Source of the DNA: Zerene cesonia | Lineage: Eukaryota; Arthropoda; Insecta; Lepidoptera; Pieridae | Direction: 5' to 3' | Length of the DNA: 64,000 nt | Assembly (NCBI RefSeq): GCF_012273895.1 | Contig: NC_052123.1 | Span: forward strand, 2,604,001-2,668,000 | In this document: piece by piece, positions 33,681 through 46,285 of the stretch | Layout of the letters: every line of letters begins with the position of its first letter | How positions within the stretch are numbered: the first letter of the stretch is position 1 | The notes under the pieces: model-generated | The model's input: only the letters and a program-made list of their open reading frames with translations | What the model was told of the DNA's origin: nothing | Databases searched by the model: none | Translations under genes and position numbers: made by a program

Positions 33681-35300
33681 CGGTGAAATAAATTAAGATT
33701 AGATCTTTCCAAAAAGTGTTAACGTTAACGCTACAAACATATAAATATACCAAAGAACAAAAAGGTTGTTTGTTTGTCCTCTTGTTGATATCAGTATAAA
33801 TTGGTGACATTACAATAATGTCATTATTTTATCTTATTATCCTGATTAGGATCGATAAGACCAAGTAAGACAATTTAGTAGATTCTACAATAAAAACATG
33901 TTTTTTAACTTTTTACACTATCCTTGTTTATTAATTTATTATTGTTGATTACTTACAACATTAAATTTACGTATTTACCTCCTATTTTTTAAAGTAAGGT
34001 TACTTTAAAAAACTGAATGTTATTCGTTAGTGGATTGAAGTCATTATAATTTTTAGCCGACTTCAAAAAACGGAGTATTGATTCCAATGTAATTTCTGTT
34101 TCCTCAGAACTGTTTAATATGTAAACCAATTTTTATTATTTTTATATTTAAAATCTGGTGCCTGCCATGACCCCATTTAAATTTTGTCTATTTTTATTTT
34201 ATTTTTATTTTATTCATAACGGTACCTTACAACTATTAATAAGATAATTATTCTAATTACAAATGAGATACGCCAATTATAAGCCACACCAATAACTGAA
34301 AAATCGTGTACAAAAACCATGCAAAAACTACAACTACAACTTCCCTTATGTAAAATAAAGAGTTACAGGTAAACTTAAATACAATTACTTATTTACAAAC
34401 AATATAACTAATACAATAACATTAAATATGAGTAAAGAACAGGTATCAAACAAAATCGAAGCCTATTAATGTGACTGTGTGAGTGTGAGTGGATGAGTAG
34501 TGTGTGTGAATGCGTGTGTTAGTTTTTCAGATTATTTACTATTTGAATAATCGCACTTTTAAATCTAGGACGTGATAACCTAAATATGTCAGCTGAAGAA
34601 AATTTGTTATTATATATATCAGGTGGGTCTACTTCTAACAATTTGAAGATTTAGTCTTTTTGTATAAACAATTACAACATTATTGTATTAAAATAAGTGT
34701 AATATTATTGAATGCAAGGAAACGTGTTTATTTGATAATAAATTTATACGTCAACGTTTATACAAGGTTTATACCTTACCTTCTATCTGATGAAATTATC
34801 CAAAAACATAATCCACTCCCAAACAAAGCAGCTATCAACCACAACCGTATTCCGTAAGCTGTCGCGTGCCACTATCTCCGTAAGATCATTCCGCCGATGT
34901 ATATTTTTAACCACCCCCGTCTAAGACACTAACTTAATGCGATTTAAAAATAGTCGCATTTCACGCTCTATTTAAAGCAAGATGGAGGGTTCGTCTCCTT
35001 GAAAGCTTTTGGGCTAGCCGTTTGGATGTAACCGGCTTTCTTCGCCGGCATTGTCTTGTTTATTTAATAATATTTAATTACATATTAAAACCTTCCTTGA
35101 GAACCTATCTTTCATCTGTTTTGATAACGGACGTTGCCGCACTGTACTTGTGTTATTTTTTAGGTTGTAAGTTTTAATGTGTAATATTTTGTTCTAGTTT
35201 TTAATTTCTATACTTTTATTATGTTTTTTCTTACATTTTTCTATTTCTGTGTGGCTTTATTATCAATATTTTTTTTTATCTTTAACCTATCTACTAAAAG

Positions 35301-35503
35301 TGAAGTCCCGCGTCCCCTAGTGGGGTATGGGGCAGATGATATACATCTGTTTCACTGATCGATTTTCTTTATGGACAAGTAGGTGATCAGCCTTCTGTGT
35401 CCTGCCAGACCGAGATTTTTTTTTGTGCGTCCCCACCGGGAATTGAACCCAGGACCCTCGGTTCTAAGCTCACGCGTTAACCACTGTACCAAGGAGGCGG
35501 TCA
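35301..35503 (-). mobile_element. tRNA-derived SINE (SINE-B), copy 1
   Basis: Minus strand: CTTGGTACAGTGGTTAACGC (A box), GGGTTCAATTCCCGG (B box), body with CTGATCACCTACTTG and CCCCATACCCCACTAGGGG. Confidence 0.85.
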
Positions 35504-35605
35504 ATCGGTATCTACTAAAAAACAGCAACAAAATCCGTTGCGTAGTTTTAACATTGATAGTAGATTTATAAATGGAAGTCTTAAATGATTGAAACAAAAT
35601 ACAAT

Positions 35606-35774
35606 GGGGAACCGGAGGCCCGTTTCCTTTTCCTCACCCTGTCTAATCCATTCCTTCTTTCCTTACCACATCAAAGCTGGCAGCGCAATCGCAGACCCAC
35701 TAACTCTGGGCAATGGTGGTGTTCGCTTACAATCAGTCGAACCATCAGCCTAATTGCCCACTACGATATAAAAA
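35606..35774 (+). mobile_element. A-tailed retroposon, copy 7, tail half
   Basis: GGGGAACCGGAGGCCCG to TTGCCCACTACGATATAAAA. Confidence 0.75.
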
Positions 35775-35795
35775 GGAAATTTTCATATATGAAAG

Positions 35796-35994
35796 ACTAG
35801 CTGCGCCCCACGGTTTCACCCGCGTAAGTCCGTATCCCGTAGGAATATCGGGACAAAAAGTTGCCTATATGTTATTTCAGTTGTCCAGCTATCTACGTAC
35901 CAAATTTCATTGCAATTCGTTCAGTAGTGTTTGCGTGAAAGAGCAACAAACGCACACACATCCTTACAAACTTTCGCATTTATAATATTAGTAG
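35796..35994 (-). mobile_element. Lep1-type Helitron, full length
   Basis: Close to consensus; inserted just beyond the tail of an A-tailed retroposon. The 5' end is followed by TATAAGTAGGAT. Confidence 0.92.
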
Positions 35995-36617
35995 TATAAG
36001 TAGGATTGCGTATATTCGTTCCATCTAAAACCAAGTTATTTAAAATAACACACGCAACTCGAACAGCATTGGATAAATTGAATCACCACAAGCCGATAGA
36101 TAAATGCAAATTCCACGGATCCAATCGATTCAGCTATCGGTTTAACTCCAAGATCCCCTCCAAATAATACTTTTACAAAAACATCTTATTTTAAATTGGA
36201 TTTCTGAACGCGTAGCGGTTACGTTTTGGGTTTATGCAACTTTGATGGATTTACTTAAGGATTTTTCGATTCGTCTTTCAGTGAGATGAATAAATATTTA
36301 AAATACATGTGATATTATTCTATTGTATTAGCGCTTAATAATGTAATTAAGTAATCGTAATCATACTTCAATTAGTAAATTCCGATCACATATTCCACTA
36401 TAAAATCCAATAATTGTAATATAGTTAATTTTAAATTGTACACAAAGCCGTTTATGTAATCAAAAATATATTAATTTGTTTTTTGTTTACTATTTTCACG
36501 GGAGATATGTAGTAATAAGGCAATTCTCAAATAATTTGCATAAAATTCAAAACTACCCACATACAATTCAATTGAAATTAACTAAGCACGTTAAGTCACA
36601 TATCTTACTTTATCAAA

Positions 36618-36782
36618 CACTAACCGCTCATCCCCGCACCGCCTGGGTTGATTCGGAATGAAATAAATAATTCAGCTTTCCGGTGTTGGCAGAACTTTCG
36701 AAATCAATTCAGTAGTTTTCGAGTTAAATTGTTTCAAACATGCACTCAAATCCACCCTTTTATGATATCAGTATAGAGTAGA
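36618..36782 (-). mobile_element. Helitron-like element, type B, diverged
   Basis: Weak matches: CCCCGCACCGCCTGGG, AATCAATTCAGTAGTTTTCG. Confidence 0.45.
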
Positions 36783-37010
36783 GTCCTCATAGACGAATCC
36801 ATTGCATGTCTAAATTCAGCTTGTTATATTTAGCGTAGACAGTCCGGATGCTGGCATCTGCTAGGGTATCCGTTAATGTTTTAACCGACAGTATCTAGTT
36901 AACCGAGATGTGATTAGATGAATATTTTAACTTGCATTTTATATTTCCGATTTCCTTCTTTTGTAATTTGGTGTAGCCATGTTCAGGGCTACTGGTGATG
37001 TTAACTGGAA

Positions 37011-37047
37011 TTTATTTATTTTATTTATTTTATTTATTTATTTATTA
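37011..37047 (+). repeat. (TTTA)n simple repeat
   Basis: TTTATTTTATTTATTT-type run; a similar run lies at 37262-37286 on the other side of the type C element. Confidence 0.85.
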
Positions 37048-37095
37048 CTACAAAATTATACAAATTTACAATTTACAATATATATAAATTTCCCG

Positions 37096-37254
37096 CGGCA
37101 CAACGTTAGTTACCAAACTCCTCCGAAACGGCTGGACCGATTCTTATGAAATTTTGTGTGCATAATGGGTATGTCTGAGAATCGGTCAACATCTATGTTT
37201 CATACCCCTAAATGATAAGAGTAAGGCAGAACAGCGTTTGCCGGGTCAGCTAGT
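37096..37254 (+). mobile_element. Helitron-like element, type C
   Basis: Contains GGCTGGACCGATTCTTATG and ends TTTGCCGGGTCAGCTAGT. TTTA-type simple repeats flank it on both sides. Confidence 0.7.
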
Positions 37255-37431
37255 TTTCATATTTATTTATTTTATTTATTTATTTAACTCTTCAACAAGA
37301 TTGTACATAGTTACTAGAACTTAGAGATAGTAATAATAATGAATAAAATAAAGCGTACAATTTGTTTGGCGGCCTTATCACTTAGAAGTGATCTCTTCCA
37401 GGCATATATAAATAATGTTAATATATTTATC

Positions 37432-37564
37432 GATTACGTGTTACGTTATTTGTCCGCGACGGACTCCTAAACAACTCAACAGATTTCAATAAAATTTGCA
37501 CACCATGTGCAATTTGATCCAACTGAAACGAAAGAAACGGACGGAGCCGGGGCGTGCAGCTAGT
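37432..37564 (+). mobile_element. Helitron-like element, type I
   Basis: GACGGACTCCTAAACAACTC through GGAGCCGGGGCGTGCAGCTA, GT end. Confidence 0.65.
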
Positions 37565-37721
37565 AATGTATATAAAACTTCGCTATGAACGCAATTTCGC
37601 GTTATTTTAAACTACGATACAAGACTGCAGGAAACAATTGAATTCTAATTTCCTGCTGCAAAGCATCTTCCCGCTTTGAGTATTATGATCGGATCTTGCA
37701 GAAAAGTCTATATTATAGCTT

Positions 37722-37924
37722 ACTACTTGCGCCCCGCGGTTTCACCCGCGTAAGTCCGTATCCCGTAGGAATATCGGGATAAAAAGTTGCCTATGTGTTA
37801 TTCCAGTTGTCCAGCTGTCTACATACCAAATTTCATTGCAATCGGTTCAGTAGTTTTTGCGTGAAAGAGCAACAAACACAGACACATCCTTACAAACTTT
37901 CACATTTATAATATGAATAGGATA
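37722..37924 (-). mobile_element. Lep1-type Helitron, full length
   Basis: Close to consensus; the terminal ACTAGCTG is changed to ACTACTTG, and the 5' end is followed by TAGGATAGGAT. Confidence 0.92.
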
Positions 37925-39203
37925 GGATTTATCTATTTTCATTACACTTCGTAATATAATACTTGATTTTTTACATGTTTATTAATGAAGGTTTTAATGT
38001 AAAATACTGCATTGTATTGTACTTGATTATTGTTATTTGGTAGTTAATAAAAAGTTCTGAGATAACTAAAAAAAACGACAAAGGAAAATTAAGGAAACGG
38101 TGGACGTATCACCATTAAATATACCTTCATATTATGATAATGTAAGATAAAAATTTAATGATAAAAATGGATGAAATAAAATAATGAATATTTTTAGGGT
38201 AGCGAGTGACGATGATTAGGTGTAGTTGATATCTTAATTTATTTTTCGTATTTGAGTGATTATGAAGTCTTTCATTTTTTTTCTTACAGTATTGGACCGA
38301 CCGTACTGTACTGACTGCCGACTGCGCAAGTGTTAAAAGATATGTAGGGTTTAGCTTTAACGCTTAATTATTGTTCTTTTATTTATTTAAGAAATGTGTG
38401 TATTAGTAAGTGAAATAGTAAGTGGGTCGCTGATCCTTTCTTTGGGTATAGTACTGATTTTCAGTATCGCCCTTACGATATCTCGTTTGAAACTGATTCT
38501 CTATCTAGTATTTAAAAAAACCTTTCCATCTATAGTAAAAATCGTATGATTTGATAGCGACCGCTTTCAAAATTCCCTTGCAAAACATTAGCAAAAGCGC
38601 GATTCTAACACACACCTAAATACAGGGTGTTCTTAAAACACGATCTGTCTTTTTTACAGCCAAATACAGGGTGTTCACTGAGCACAAGCTCAGATGTCAC
38701 GCTCATAGCTACAAATTACGTCTTGTCAGCACATGATCAAATCGGATCGGATGGTAATTAACTGGCGCCCAATTAGTAAGGCCAATTATAGTGAACGGAG
38801 TAATCCCTAGCGATGTAGCACTGGCATTTGATAAGAAAACGCAAAAATAGTAATTAGCGTGTTTGTTCAGTTTGTAGAAGATAAATATTTACTGACGTGG
38901 GATCAGATACATGGGTAGTTATGAAAAAACCCCTTCGCACGCATTAGATTCTAAGTAAAACTCATTCCCCCCACCCCTACTTGTCTATTGTATTAACCAT
39001 ATAAACCTTCCTCTTGAATCAATAATACGTCTATTTAAAAAAAAACCAAAAAAATTTATGTAATGGTGAACCTACGAGTTACAAAAATCCATACTGTATG
39101 TTTGTTTGAGTATGAAGTTTCAGATTTTCAACTTCTGACGCAAAAACGACGATATAAGTTTGGCGTATCTCTGTGTGTACATGTATTTGTGTGTGTGTGT
39201 GCA

Positions 39204-39267
39204 TATGCATTCATACGTATGGGTGTGTGAGTGTATATGCATTTATACGTATGGGTGTGTGAGTGTA
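39204..39267 (+). repeat. Two-unit 32-bp tandem repeat in GT-rich DNA
   Basis: Units 39204-39235 and 39236-39267 differ at one base (CATTCATACG versus CATTTATACG). A GT run precedes them. Confidence 0.9.
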
Positions 39268-39574
39268 TATGCGGGTATGTTTAAGTGTGCGTGTGTAAAT
39301 TGAAAATTACATAAAATTTAATGTCAAAATTTATTTAGCTTTTCCCAGGTGAAGTCGGTCCAAGCTAGTTAAAAATACAAGAACTCTTACTCTCGAATAT
39401 TTCGTTCCAGATATAGATTTCATATGAATTAATATGAATATCCCCTTGAGATATTTCAGCAGTATAAGGCAACTTTATAAATCTCTAAAAAGAAACCGTC
39501 TAGACGGTTTATTTTAAGAATTATAGTTGAGGATAATCTCAGTTATGAATACACATCTAAAACATATCATACAA

Positions 39575-39730
39575 CTAACATCCCGCCCCTGCTTCTCACG
39601 GGTGCAATTATACATGATATATATACATATAGACCTTCCTTTTGAATGACTCTATCTGTTACAAAATTCTATCAAATCTGTTGTGTCATTTTAAAGATCT
39701 ACGCATACAGACACACAGTCATGACCAATC
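39575..39730 (-). mobile_element. Helitron-like element, type D, partial
   Basis: CATCCCGCCCCTGCTTCTC and ACCTTCCTTTTGAATGACTC, as in other type D copies. Confidence 0.5.
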
Positions 39731-40706
39731 GTGGTTGGTAACAATCTTTACCTGTTAATTATATATGCCAATTTTTAATGCGGGGGGCATTTGCTAATCG
39801 GACTCTTCGCCTTCTTCTTGACTTCTTCGCTTCCTTCAAATTCGTAATTTTTTTTCGTCAAAAACTAAAACAGACACACGCAGAAACGAACAGTTGAATC
39901 TTACACTATATGTTAAATTCGAATACAACACAAATAAATCCACGCCTATCATTACATACACATGTAAACAATTTGAAGATATAAATCCACACAGACACGC
40001 CAGTAACCTGCCGTGTCTACAAACATCCACGCCATAAGCAGTTATGGGAAAAGTTAACCATCCATTTGAAGTTAAGTAGTACCTCGTTTGCGGGTGTTTA
40101 TTTACGAGTAAATCAAGGCTTTAAAACCAACATATGCCCGGTAATAAGGTAATTCGATTCGTGTCTGAAGATCGTTTCCTTCATAATTGGGCCGTACTGT
40201 ACGTTGGGTGATGCTACGTTCAAATTTGCACCCTATCGCAATTGGTCAAGGTTGCAATTAGATAAGCGCGTTCGTATCAGCTGAACTGAGGTTCTAAGAA
40301 ATGAGGTGGTACGCTCGAAAATAATGCGGTAGGATTAAATTGTAAAATTTTTAGTTTAGTTTTTCTTTCACCGCACGGATGGGTGTCTGGTTTTTCAAAC
40401 GAACCTTTTCTTTATTTTTATTTACCTTGCGGTTCCTACGTAACGGTTGTAAAAGTGTAAACATCGACCATCGATTGTGATCTTTAAATTAAAAGTAAAT
40501 AATTCGTCGTCCGTCCTGTAAGATTTTATAGGATTTTCTCTCCACATTCGAAACCACCAAATAATAAATTTCAAAACATTAATTAAATACAACACACAAA
40601 AAATTGGTATATTTTCAATTTGACCGGTAGTTCCCGAGATTAGTTGGATCAAACAAAGAACAATCAAACTCCATAGCTTCATATAATTATAATTGGGCAG
40701 ATTGTC

Positions 40707-40920
40707 TTCCTACTAATATAAACGCGAAAGTTTGTAAGTATGAAAGGATGTATGTATTTATGGATGTTAGCTACTCTTTCACGCAAAAACTACTGAACCG
40801 ATTGCAATTAAATTTGGTAGGTAGATAACTGGACAACTGGAATAACACATAGGCAACTTTTTCTCCCGATATTTGTACGGGATTCAGACCTACAGGTGAA
40901 ACCAGTAGGGTTCAGCTAGT
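40707..40920 (+). mobile_element. Lep1-type Helitron, diverged
   Basis: Slightly long, with an extra GTATTTATGGATG segment; the end is changed to GGGTTCAGCTAGT. Confidence 0.88.
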
Positions 40921-41455
40921 CGACTATAATTATTATTTATGTATCTTTCTTTCTTTTTTTAATAAATAGTATAATATTCTATTGCCTACGCTATAACATA
41001 ATATAGCCTAGCTTTATATTAAACAACCTAGGTTGTATAATACAGGCAATATTAAAATAACTATCCCAACATGCTAGAAACAGGCCGTCAACCACAATTT
41101 CACTGTCTCACGGGATGTTTTTTTCAAATTTTTTGCCCCATCCTCGATCCTTCTGGGAACGGAAGTAACAGCTAACTTGTTTATACATAGCCTTTGTTAT
41201 TGTAACGTGCAATTGTATCATCTATTCCAACGCGATAAAGAACATTTCAGCTTGTACATTTTACGTAATATAAACTGTTTAATGACGTGCCCATAGCTTG
41301 ACAACCCCTTAATCGGATCGCTCGATTTGCAATTTATTTTTGTACCGACATATCCTGAATTTGCTAAAGAGGATACATAAATTGACAATGGAATTTTTAT
41401 CGCGTTATGCAAATAGATTACCTAGTTATTATAGGTCTTTATTGTTGTATATTAT

Positions 41456-41622
41456 ACTAGATGCTCGCCCCGTCTTCGCCTGGGTAGTTATTTCATTGAA
41501 ATAATATAAACTATCCTATCTTTTAAGTTCGATCGAACTGCATATAATGTGTAGGTTTTATTAAAATCGGTTGAGTAGGAGTCCATCGCGGGCAAAACGT
41601 CATTTATAATAAATTACATGTT
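41456..41622 (-). mobile_element. Helitron-like element, type I
   Basis: ACTAGATGCTCGCCCCGTC, AATCGGTTGAGTAGGAG and CCATCGCGGGCAAAACG. Confidence 0.6.
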
Positions 41623-41631
41623 TTCTATAGT

Positions 41632-41752
41632 AATTAAAGACTTCATAACGGATTTTAAACGCGACTTACTCGCGAATAAATCGCGTTTAAAATCCGTTGC
41701 AAAGTCTTTAATTTCTAAATGTATAATACTCGCGTAAAATCAAACATGAAAA
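41632..41752. mobile_element. Foldback MITE (FB1), short copy
   Basis: Arms AACGGATTTTAAACGCGA and TCGCGTTTAAAATCCGTT around a tiny loop, then TTTCTAAATGTATAATACTC. Confidence 0.8.
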
Positions 41753-42529
41753 AATACTATGTTTACTATATATACTATATAATATATAGTACACAAGTTT
41801 ATGAAACAAATAGTTTTGAAACGTTATTTTTGTTGATATGATGGTGATGTTATTTTTATGAAGATATCAGCTTTCTAATAAATTATCAAAATCGGTCGGA
41901 AGTTCTAAGCTAACACACTCAATACAATACAGTCCACTTGGCAACCTCATCCTGTTTTGAAGTCGGTTTAATGACAGTTTAACAACTTTCTGTTTTAATG
42001 TATCTGGGTTCTCCGAGATAGATTAAGCCATATACAAAATGACATCTGGTATTTCCGCCAACCCTTGGATAATGGCAAAAATGATCCGCTAATGAAATAT
42101 CACCCTGCCCATTTCGTTAACCGACTTACAAAAAGAAGGAGGTTCGCAATTTTACTTTATTTTTGTGCTTGTTTCCGCAGAACTTTTCACTGGTTGAACA
42201 GCGGACATAGGACTAGTAGCATGTAGTTTAACATTAAAATACAATATACTTTTCAATAATATAGCAAGTATTCATCAGCTTGTTGATCTTCTATATATAA
42301 ATGAATGAATAGTTTTGGATGAATTTCGTAATATAGAAGCTTCAGTTAATAGGACCAATGAGAAATAATACAGTGACGTAATCTTAAGTAAAGTCGTGGG
42401 CCGTAGGGCCGTAGGGCCTGTATTACACAGATATTAAAATATTTGATACCTTTATATAATGTTAGTTTTCATGTAGGTAATTTATGTAATCATAAATTTA
42501 ACGATGTCGAAATTTAAATCTCTTTTACT

Positions 42530-42700
42530 TATAATATAAAGCTAAGGTTTATTTGTTTGTTTGAACGCAAAAAGCTCAGGAAATATCGGTCGGATTTAAA
42601 AAACTATTTCATTGTTAGATATTTGATTTTTCGAGGAAGGCTATAAGGCTCTTTAATATAATTTTCGACGTGAGTGAAACCGCGGGACACATCTCGTCTA
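42530..42700 (+). mobile_element. Helitron-like element, type H
   Basis: Carries TTTGTTTGTTTGAACGC and ends GCGGGACACATCTCGTCT. Confidence 0.6.
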
Positions 42701-42849
42701 CTCCATTCACCTACATCGTCAATATAAACTCTGAATTCGCCAATTCTGTTTGTTTGTTACGTTAGACATCCTATACTGCTGTAATTGCATTAATTATTCA
42801 AACTAGACGCGACTGACGAACCTATATTTAGCCTTTAATGTCTGCCTGT

Positions 42850-43190
42850 ACTAGCGGTCCGCCCGGATACGCCCTCGTTAGTTATAGAGCCTATAGCCTC
42901 CCTCAATAAATCAGTTATCTAATATCTTACATTGAAAGAATTCTTTAAATCGTACCAGTAGTTCCTGAGATTAGCGCGTTCGTTTCACCAAACAAACAAT
43001 CTCTTCAGCTTTATAATATAAGAATAGATCATACGCTTATCCTGGTTTCGCCCGGGATAAATGCCTATACGCTTTACAAAAAGTAGCCTATCTCAATCTC
43101 TAGCCACCTATCTAAGTATATTTTACTGTGTTACAACGTGTCAGAAAGAAAAACAAACAAACACACTTTCGCATGCAAAATTACTAGCAT
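42850..43190 (-). mobile_element. Helitron-like elements in a row (type H, then a second type)
   Basis: ACTAGCGGTCCGCCCGG to CTTCAGCTTTATAATATAAG (to 43026) is type H reversed; a further element starts near 43031 (CTTATCCTGGTTTCGCCCG) and ends near the CACACTTTCGCATGC region. Confidence 0.55.
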
Positions 43191-43789
43191 TTTCCCGCGG
43201 TTACGCACGCGTTAAAATCGAAGACAATTAATAGATTATTTTCTTGAATCTCCTTGAAACCTTCCTTGAATCTATCTATCTATTGAATAACAAATCAAAA
43301 TGTTGGGAATTTGAAATATCTAAGCGTATAGACAGCTGGAAACGACTTCCTTGTGTACACTATGTAGCGATGACCTACCAATAGCCATACGAAAGAATGG
43401 ATACCTGGAACTAAGCAGTCATTTAATAATCTTTATAAGCGTTAAATTGTTAAGCTTAATAAGATAATCGTGACATGTTAAATCAATTAAAATGAAACAC
43501 AGACCCGTCAAACAACTTGTATCGTTAAAAACTTGCAAGGTTCAATTTTTTTGATCATTTTTGACACACTATAGTGTTTTGATTAATGACTTTCGTAAAT
43601 GGTGATGATGTTTAAGCGAAATTCAACCTTATTAACGTAACAACGGCAATGCAAATGTGAGGAAATTTTAAATAATATATATATTCTTCAAAGTATACTT
43701 CAAAGTAAAATGATTTAAATAAAAAATTAAATCGGACATAAAAATTACAAATTTGAAAATATTTAGAACTATTTTAAACATATTGAATA

Positions 43790-43996
43790 AATAGACGCAC
43801 GTCCCGGCTCCGCCCGGATAACAAGTTTCCTGTTTTTTCTCAAGGGAACATTTAATCGTGATAAAAAATATCCTATCATCCAAGTCAGCTCATACCCTGT
43901 CTGTATACCAAATTTCTTCAAAATCCGTATAGTTTCGGCGTGATTGACGGACAAACATCCAAACAAACAAACTCTCACATTTATAATATTAGAGTT
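43790..43996 (-). mobile_element. Helitron-like element
   Basis: CACGTCCCGGCTCCGCCCGG to CACATTTATAATATTAGAG; same type as the reversed copy at 19263-19443. Confidence 0.65.
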
Positions 43997-44064
43997 ATAA
44001 ACGATTCGATTGCTCGATGCTTCTATAAAACAAGGCAGCCCCATAGAACATCATTATGTCCGTA

Positions 44065-44147
44065 TATCACACCGTATTGATGCCTGGAGCGTCAACAAGA
44101 TGGCATACAGTCTAATTAACATGTAAATGCTTCGATACGGTGTGATA
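44065..44147. repeat. miRNA-sized hairpin, 19-bp arms
   Basis: 44065-44083 (TATCACACCGTATTGATGC) pairs with 44129-44147 at 17 of 19 positions, separated by 45 bases. Not within a recognised repeat. Confidence 0.75.
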
Positions 44148-44550
44148 CAGATCTTTGACGGTTGCTTCCATCGTTTATTAATAAAATATTGTGTTATTTC
44201 CACAGTTTAAAAATTGAAATTAGGAGTAGATGAATTAATTAAATAGAAGTGACTGATATAAAATTAATTGCTTCTATTAACGTAATATAAAATTAATTAT
44301 TTTAATACGTTTACCTTTACCTGTATGTTTGTATGTAACCGATTCCATTGGAGTCAAAATGACTCACTTTGAATGGACAGATTTTATTCAAACTTAATAC
44401 ACTAAACAAGGATCGCCGACAATACAATAATTTAATGAGTTCTTAAGAGTCAACAATTTACTTAATCATTTAATGATTTTTTTTAAGTATCTTTATTTAT
44501 ATGTGATATTATTTATGTAATTCATGTAAATTTTGTTATTTTTATATTAA

Positions 44551-44715
44551 GCTAGCTGCTCGTCCCGGCTCCGCCTGTGGTACATTTATAGCCTGTGTCA
44601 CTCAGGGAAGTTGGAGCTTTCTAATGGTGAATGAGTTTTGAAATGGGTCCAATAGTTTTTGCGTGAAAACGTTACAAACATACAATAGCACAAAAGTTTC
44701 GTCTTTATAACATTA
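44551..44715 (-). mobile_element. Helitron-like element, type B
   Basis: GCTAGCTGCTCGTCCCGGC, GCCTGTGTCACTCAGGGAAG, TTTTTGCGTGAAAACGTTAC. Confidence 0.7.
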
Positions 44716-45065
44716 AATTGCTAGTATAAAATAGAAAAACTGCTAATGTTACTTATTAATAATTAATTAATTCAATATTAAGTCAATTATTATATATATT
44801 AAGTCAAAATTAAGTAATTTTAAGTTGAAAACACCTTTGTTCCGAAGTTAGAATCGTTTATTAGGTTTCGTTGTAGTCTCGGAATAATAACCTACTTGCA
44901 TATAACCTAAGCCAATATATAAAGAACTCGATACTATATCTACCTATAGCGTAATTAAAATATAAATGAAAAATTAAATTAATTGCCCAAAAGGTCATCG
45001 GTTTCTTAATAAACTTTTATAAGGTCTAAATTCGAGTAATTAACCAAAACCTAATGATTTTTAGT

Positions 45066-45278
45066 GTATGACCGTCTCCTTGGTACAGTGGTTAACGCGT
45101 AAGCGCAGAACCGAGGGATCCTGGGTTCAATTCCCGGTGAGGACGCACAAAAAAAATGTCTCGGTCTGGCAGGACACAGAAGGCTGATCACCTACTTGTC
45201 CGTAAAGAAAATCGATCAGTGAAACAGATGTTCATCATCTGCCCCATACCCCACTAGGGGACACGGGACTTCACTTTT
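45066..45278 (+). mobile_element. tRNA-derived SINE (SINE-B), copy 2
   Basis: TTGGTACAGTGGTTAACGCG and GGGTTCAATTCCCGG, then the same body to GGGACTTCACTTT. Cloverleaf 3' half is absent, so it is not a tRNA gene. Confidence 0.85.
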
Positions 45279-45406
45279 AATGACTTTAATGTAGCATTTA
45301 AAAGCAATTTCAAATATCGATTGTTCTTAAAATTTCTTCCACCCGTAATAATGAATGTGCCATGATTGCACCAGAATGTTATACAAAATAAGTTTATTAT
45401 AAACAT

Positions 45407-45604
45407 ACTAGCTGCGCAACGCGGTTTCGCCCGCGTAAGTCCGTATCCCGTAGGAGTATAGGATAAAAACTTGATTATATGTTATTCCAGTTGTCCAGCT
45501 GTCTACGTACCAGATTTCATTGCAATCGGTTAGGCAGTTTTTGCGTGAAAGAGCAACAAATACACACATTCTTACAAACTTTTTCATCTATAATATTAGT
45601 AGGA
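45407..45604 (-). mobile_element. Lep1-type Helitron, full length
   Basis: Good match across the length with small changes (TAGGAGTATAGGATAAAAAC). Confidence 0.9.
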
Positions 45605-46132
45605 TTCGTATCAGCCCCATTTAAGCAGTGGCGTATAATTTCACTGCTTCATCCTTCATTAATAATTTTAATATGTAACTGTATATTTCGGTGAGAGGAA
45701 ATAACTAATAAATAGCATCGCGGTGTCAGTCTGGCGCCAAGCACGATTGAAAACCGGTTTTAAATCGTTACATGCAAGTCATATTTTTAAGTATTTTGAA
45801 TTTTAATTTTAGTATTTAGTTATGTGTCCGTTTTGTATTTGATTCCTTTGATATTATATTTCATAATTAATTTAAGATGAGAGATATCGCTGTTGAGAAA
45901 AGCAGATCGACAAGAAGAGTACGTAAAGTTTTATTTATTATTATTTATTTGTTCTTTACAGTACATATTACCGAAAAATAAATTGACATTGTAAAAGAAA
46001 ATATATATAATTGCGTAATATAATTTTTCAACATAAAAAACTACGTACTAATTGTCAGTACTATATTAATATTGTATGTATTAGAATAGTTATATTTTTA
46101 TTTTAAATCCAAAAAAATGTTTATCATTCTAT

Positions 46133-46285
46133 CACGTCGCAACGGAGCGATATAATGATATGACATTTGTGCCTGAAGATAGGAGGCTAGAGAAGTGACA
46201 CATGCTCATTTTACCGTGGTGTTTGTTGTGGGAATTTCCTTTGATATTGCAGGCAAAGTCACGGGCGCAAAACTATTATAATTAT
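46133..46285 (+). mobile_element. Helitron-like element, type J
   Basis: CACGTCGCAACGGAGCGA through GCAAAGTCACGGGCGCAAAA; a second, decayed example covers about 52395-52525. Confidence 0.5.

Larger units (their letters stand above)
28974..36000. other. Upstream of the coding start, first 7 kb: repeats, no coding exon recognised
   Basis: Either a first intron or the 5' flank of the receptor gene. Foldback MITE, G-type element and A-tailed retroposon lie within 900 bases of the start-codon exon, followed by Helitron-like elements, SINEs and Lep1 copies. 33700-35300 is AT-rich; the stretch 34180-34450 resembles the A/T-rich tail of a LINE, but I could not show this. Confidence 0.6.
36001..46000. 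other. Gene-free stretch 36-46 kb
   Basis: Only repeats and AT-rich spacer recognised. Listed elements apart, 36010-36600, 37930-38950 and 39730-40690 show no similarity I can name. A short phrase ending ACAGGGTGTTC occurs twice near 38620 and 38670, which may be decayed transposon termini. Confidence 0.55.

Noticed and set aside
39180..39290. Regular GT/ATGC repeats resembling a short repeat array such as CRISPR
   Set aside because: Just two adjacent 32-bp units in GT-rich microsatellite DNA, without spacers, in an animal genome.
40422..40682. 86-codon frame with a signal-peptide-like start
   Set aside because: Its beginning overlaps decayed Helitron-like sequence (TTCCCGAGATTAGTTGGATC) and the rest is AT-rich with no conserved motif or splice context.
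45069..45145. Possible tRNA gene
   Set aside because: A and B boxes are present, but the unit continues into the SINE-B body shared with two other copies.
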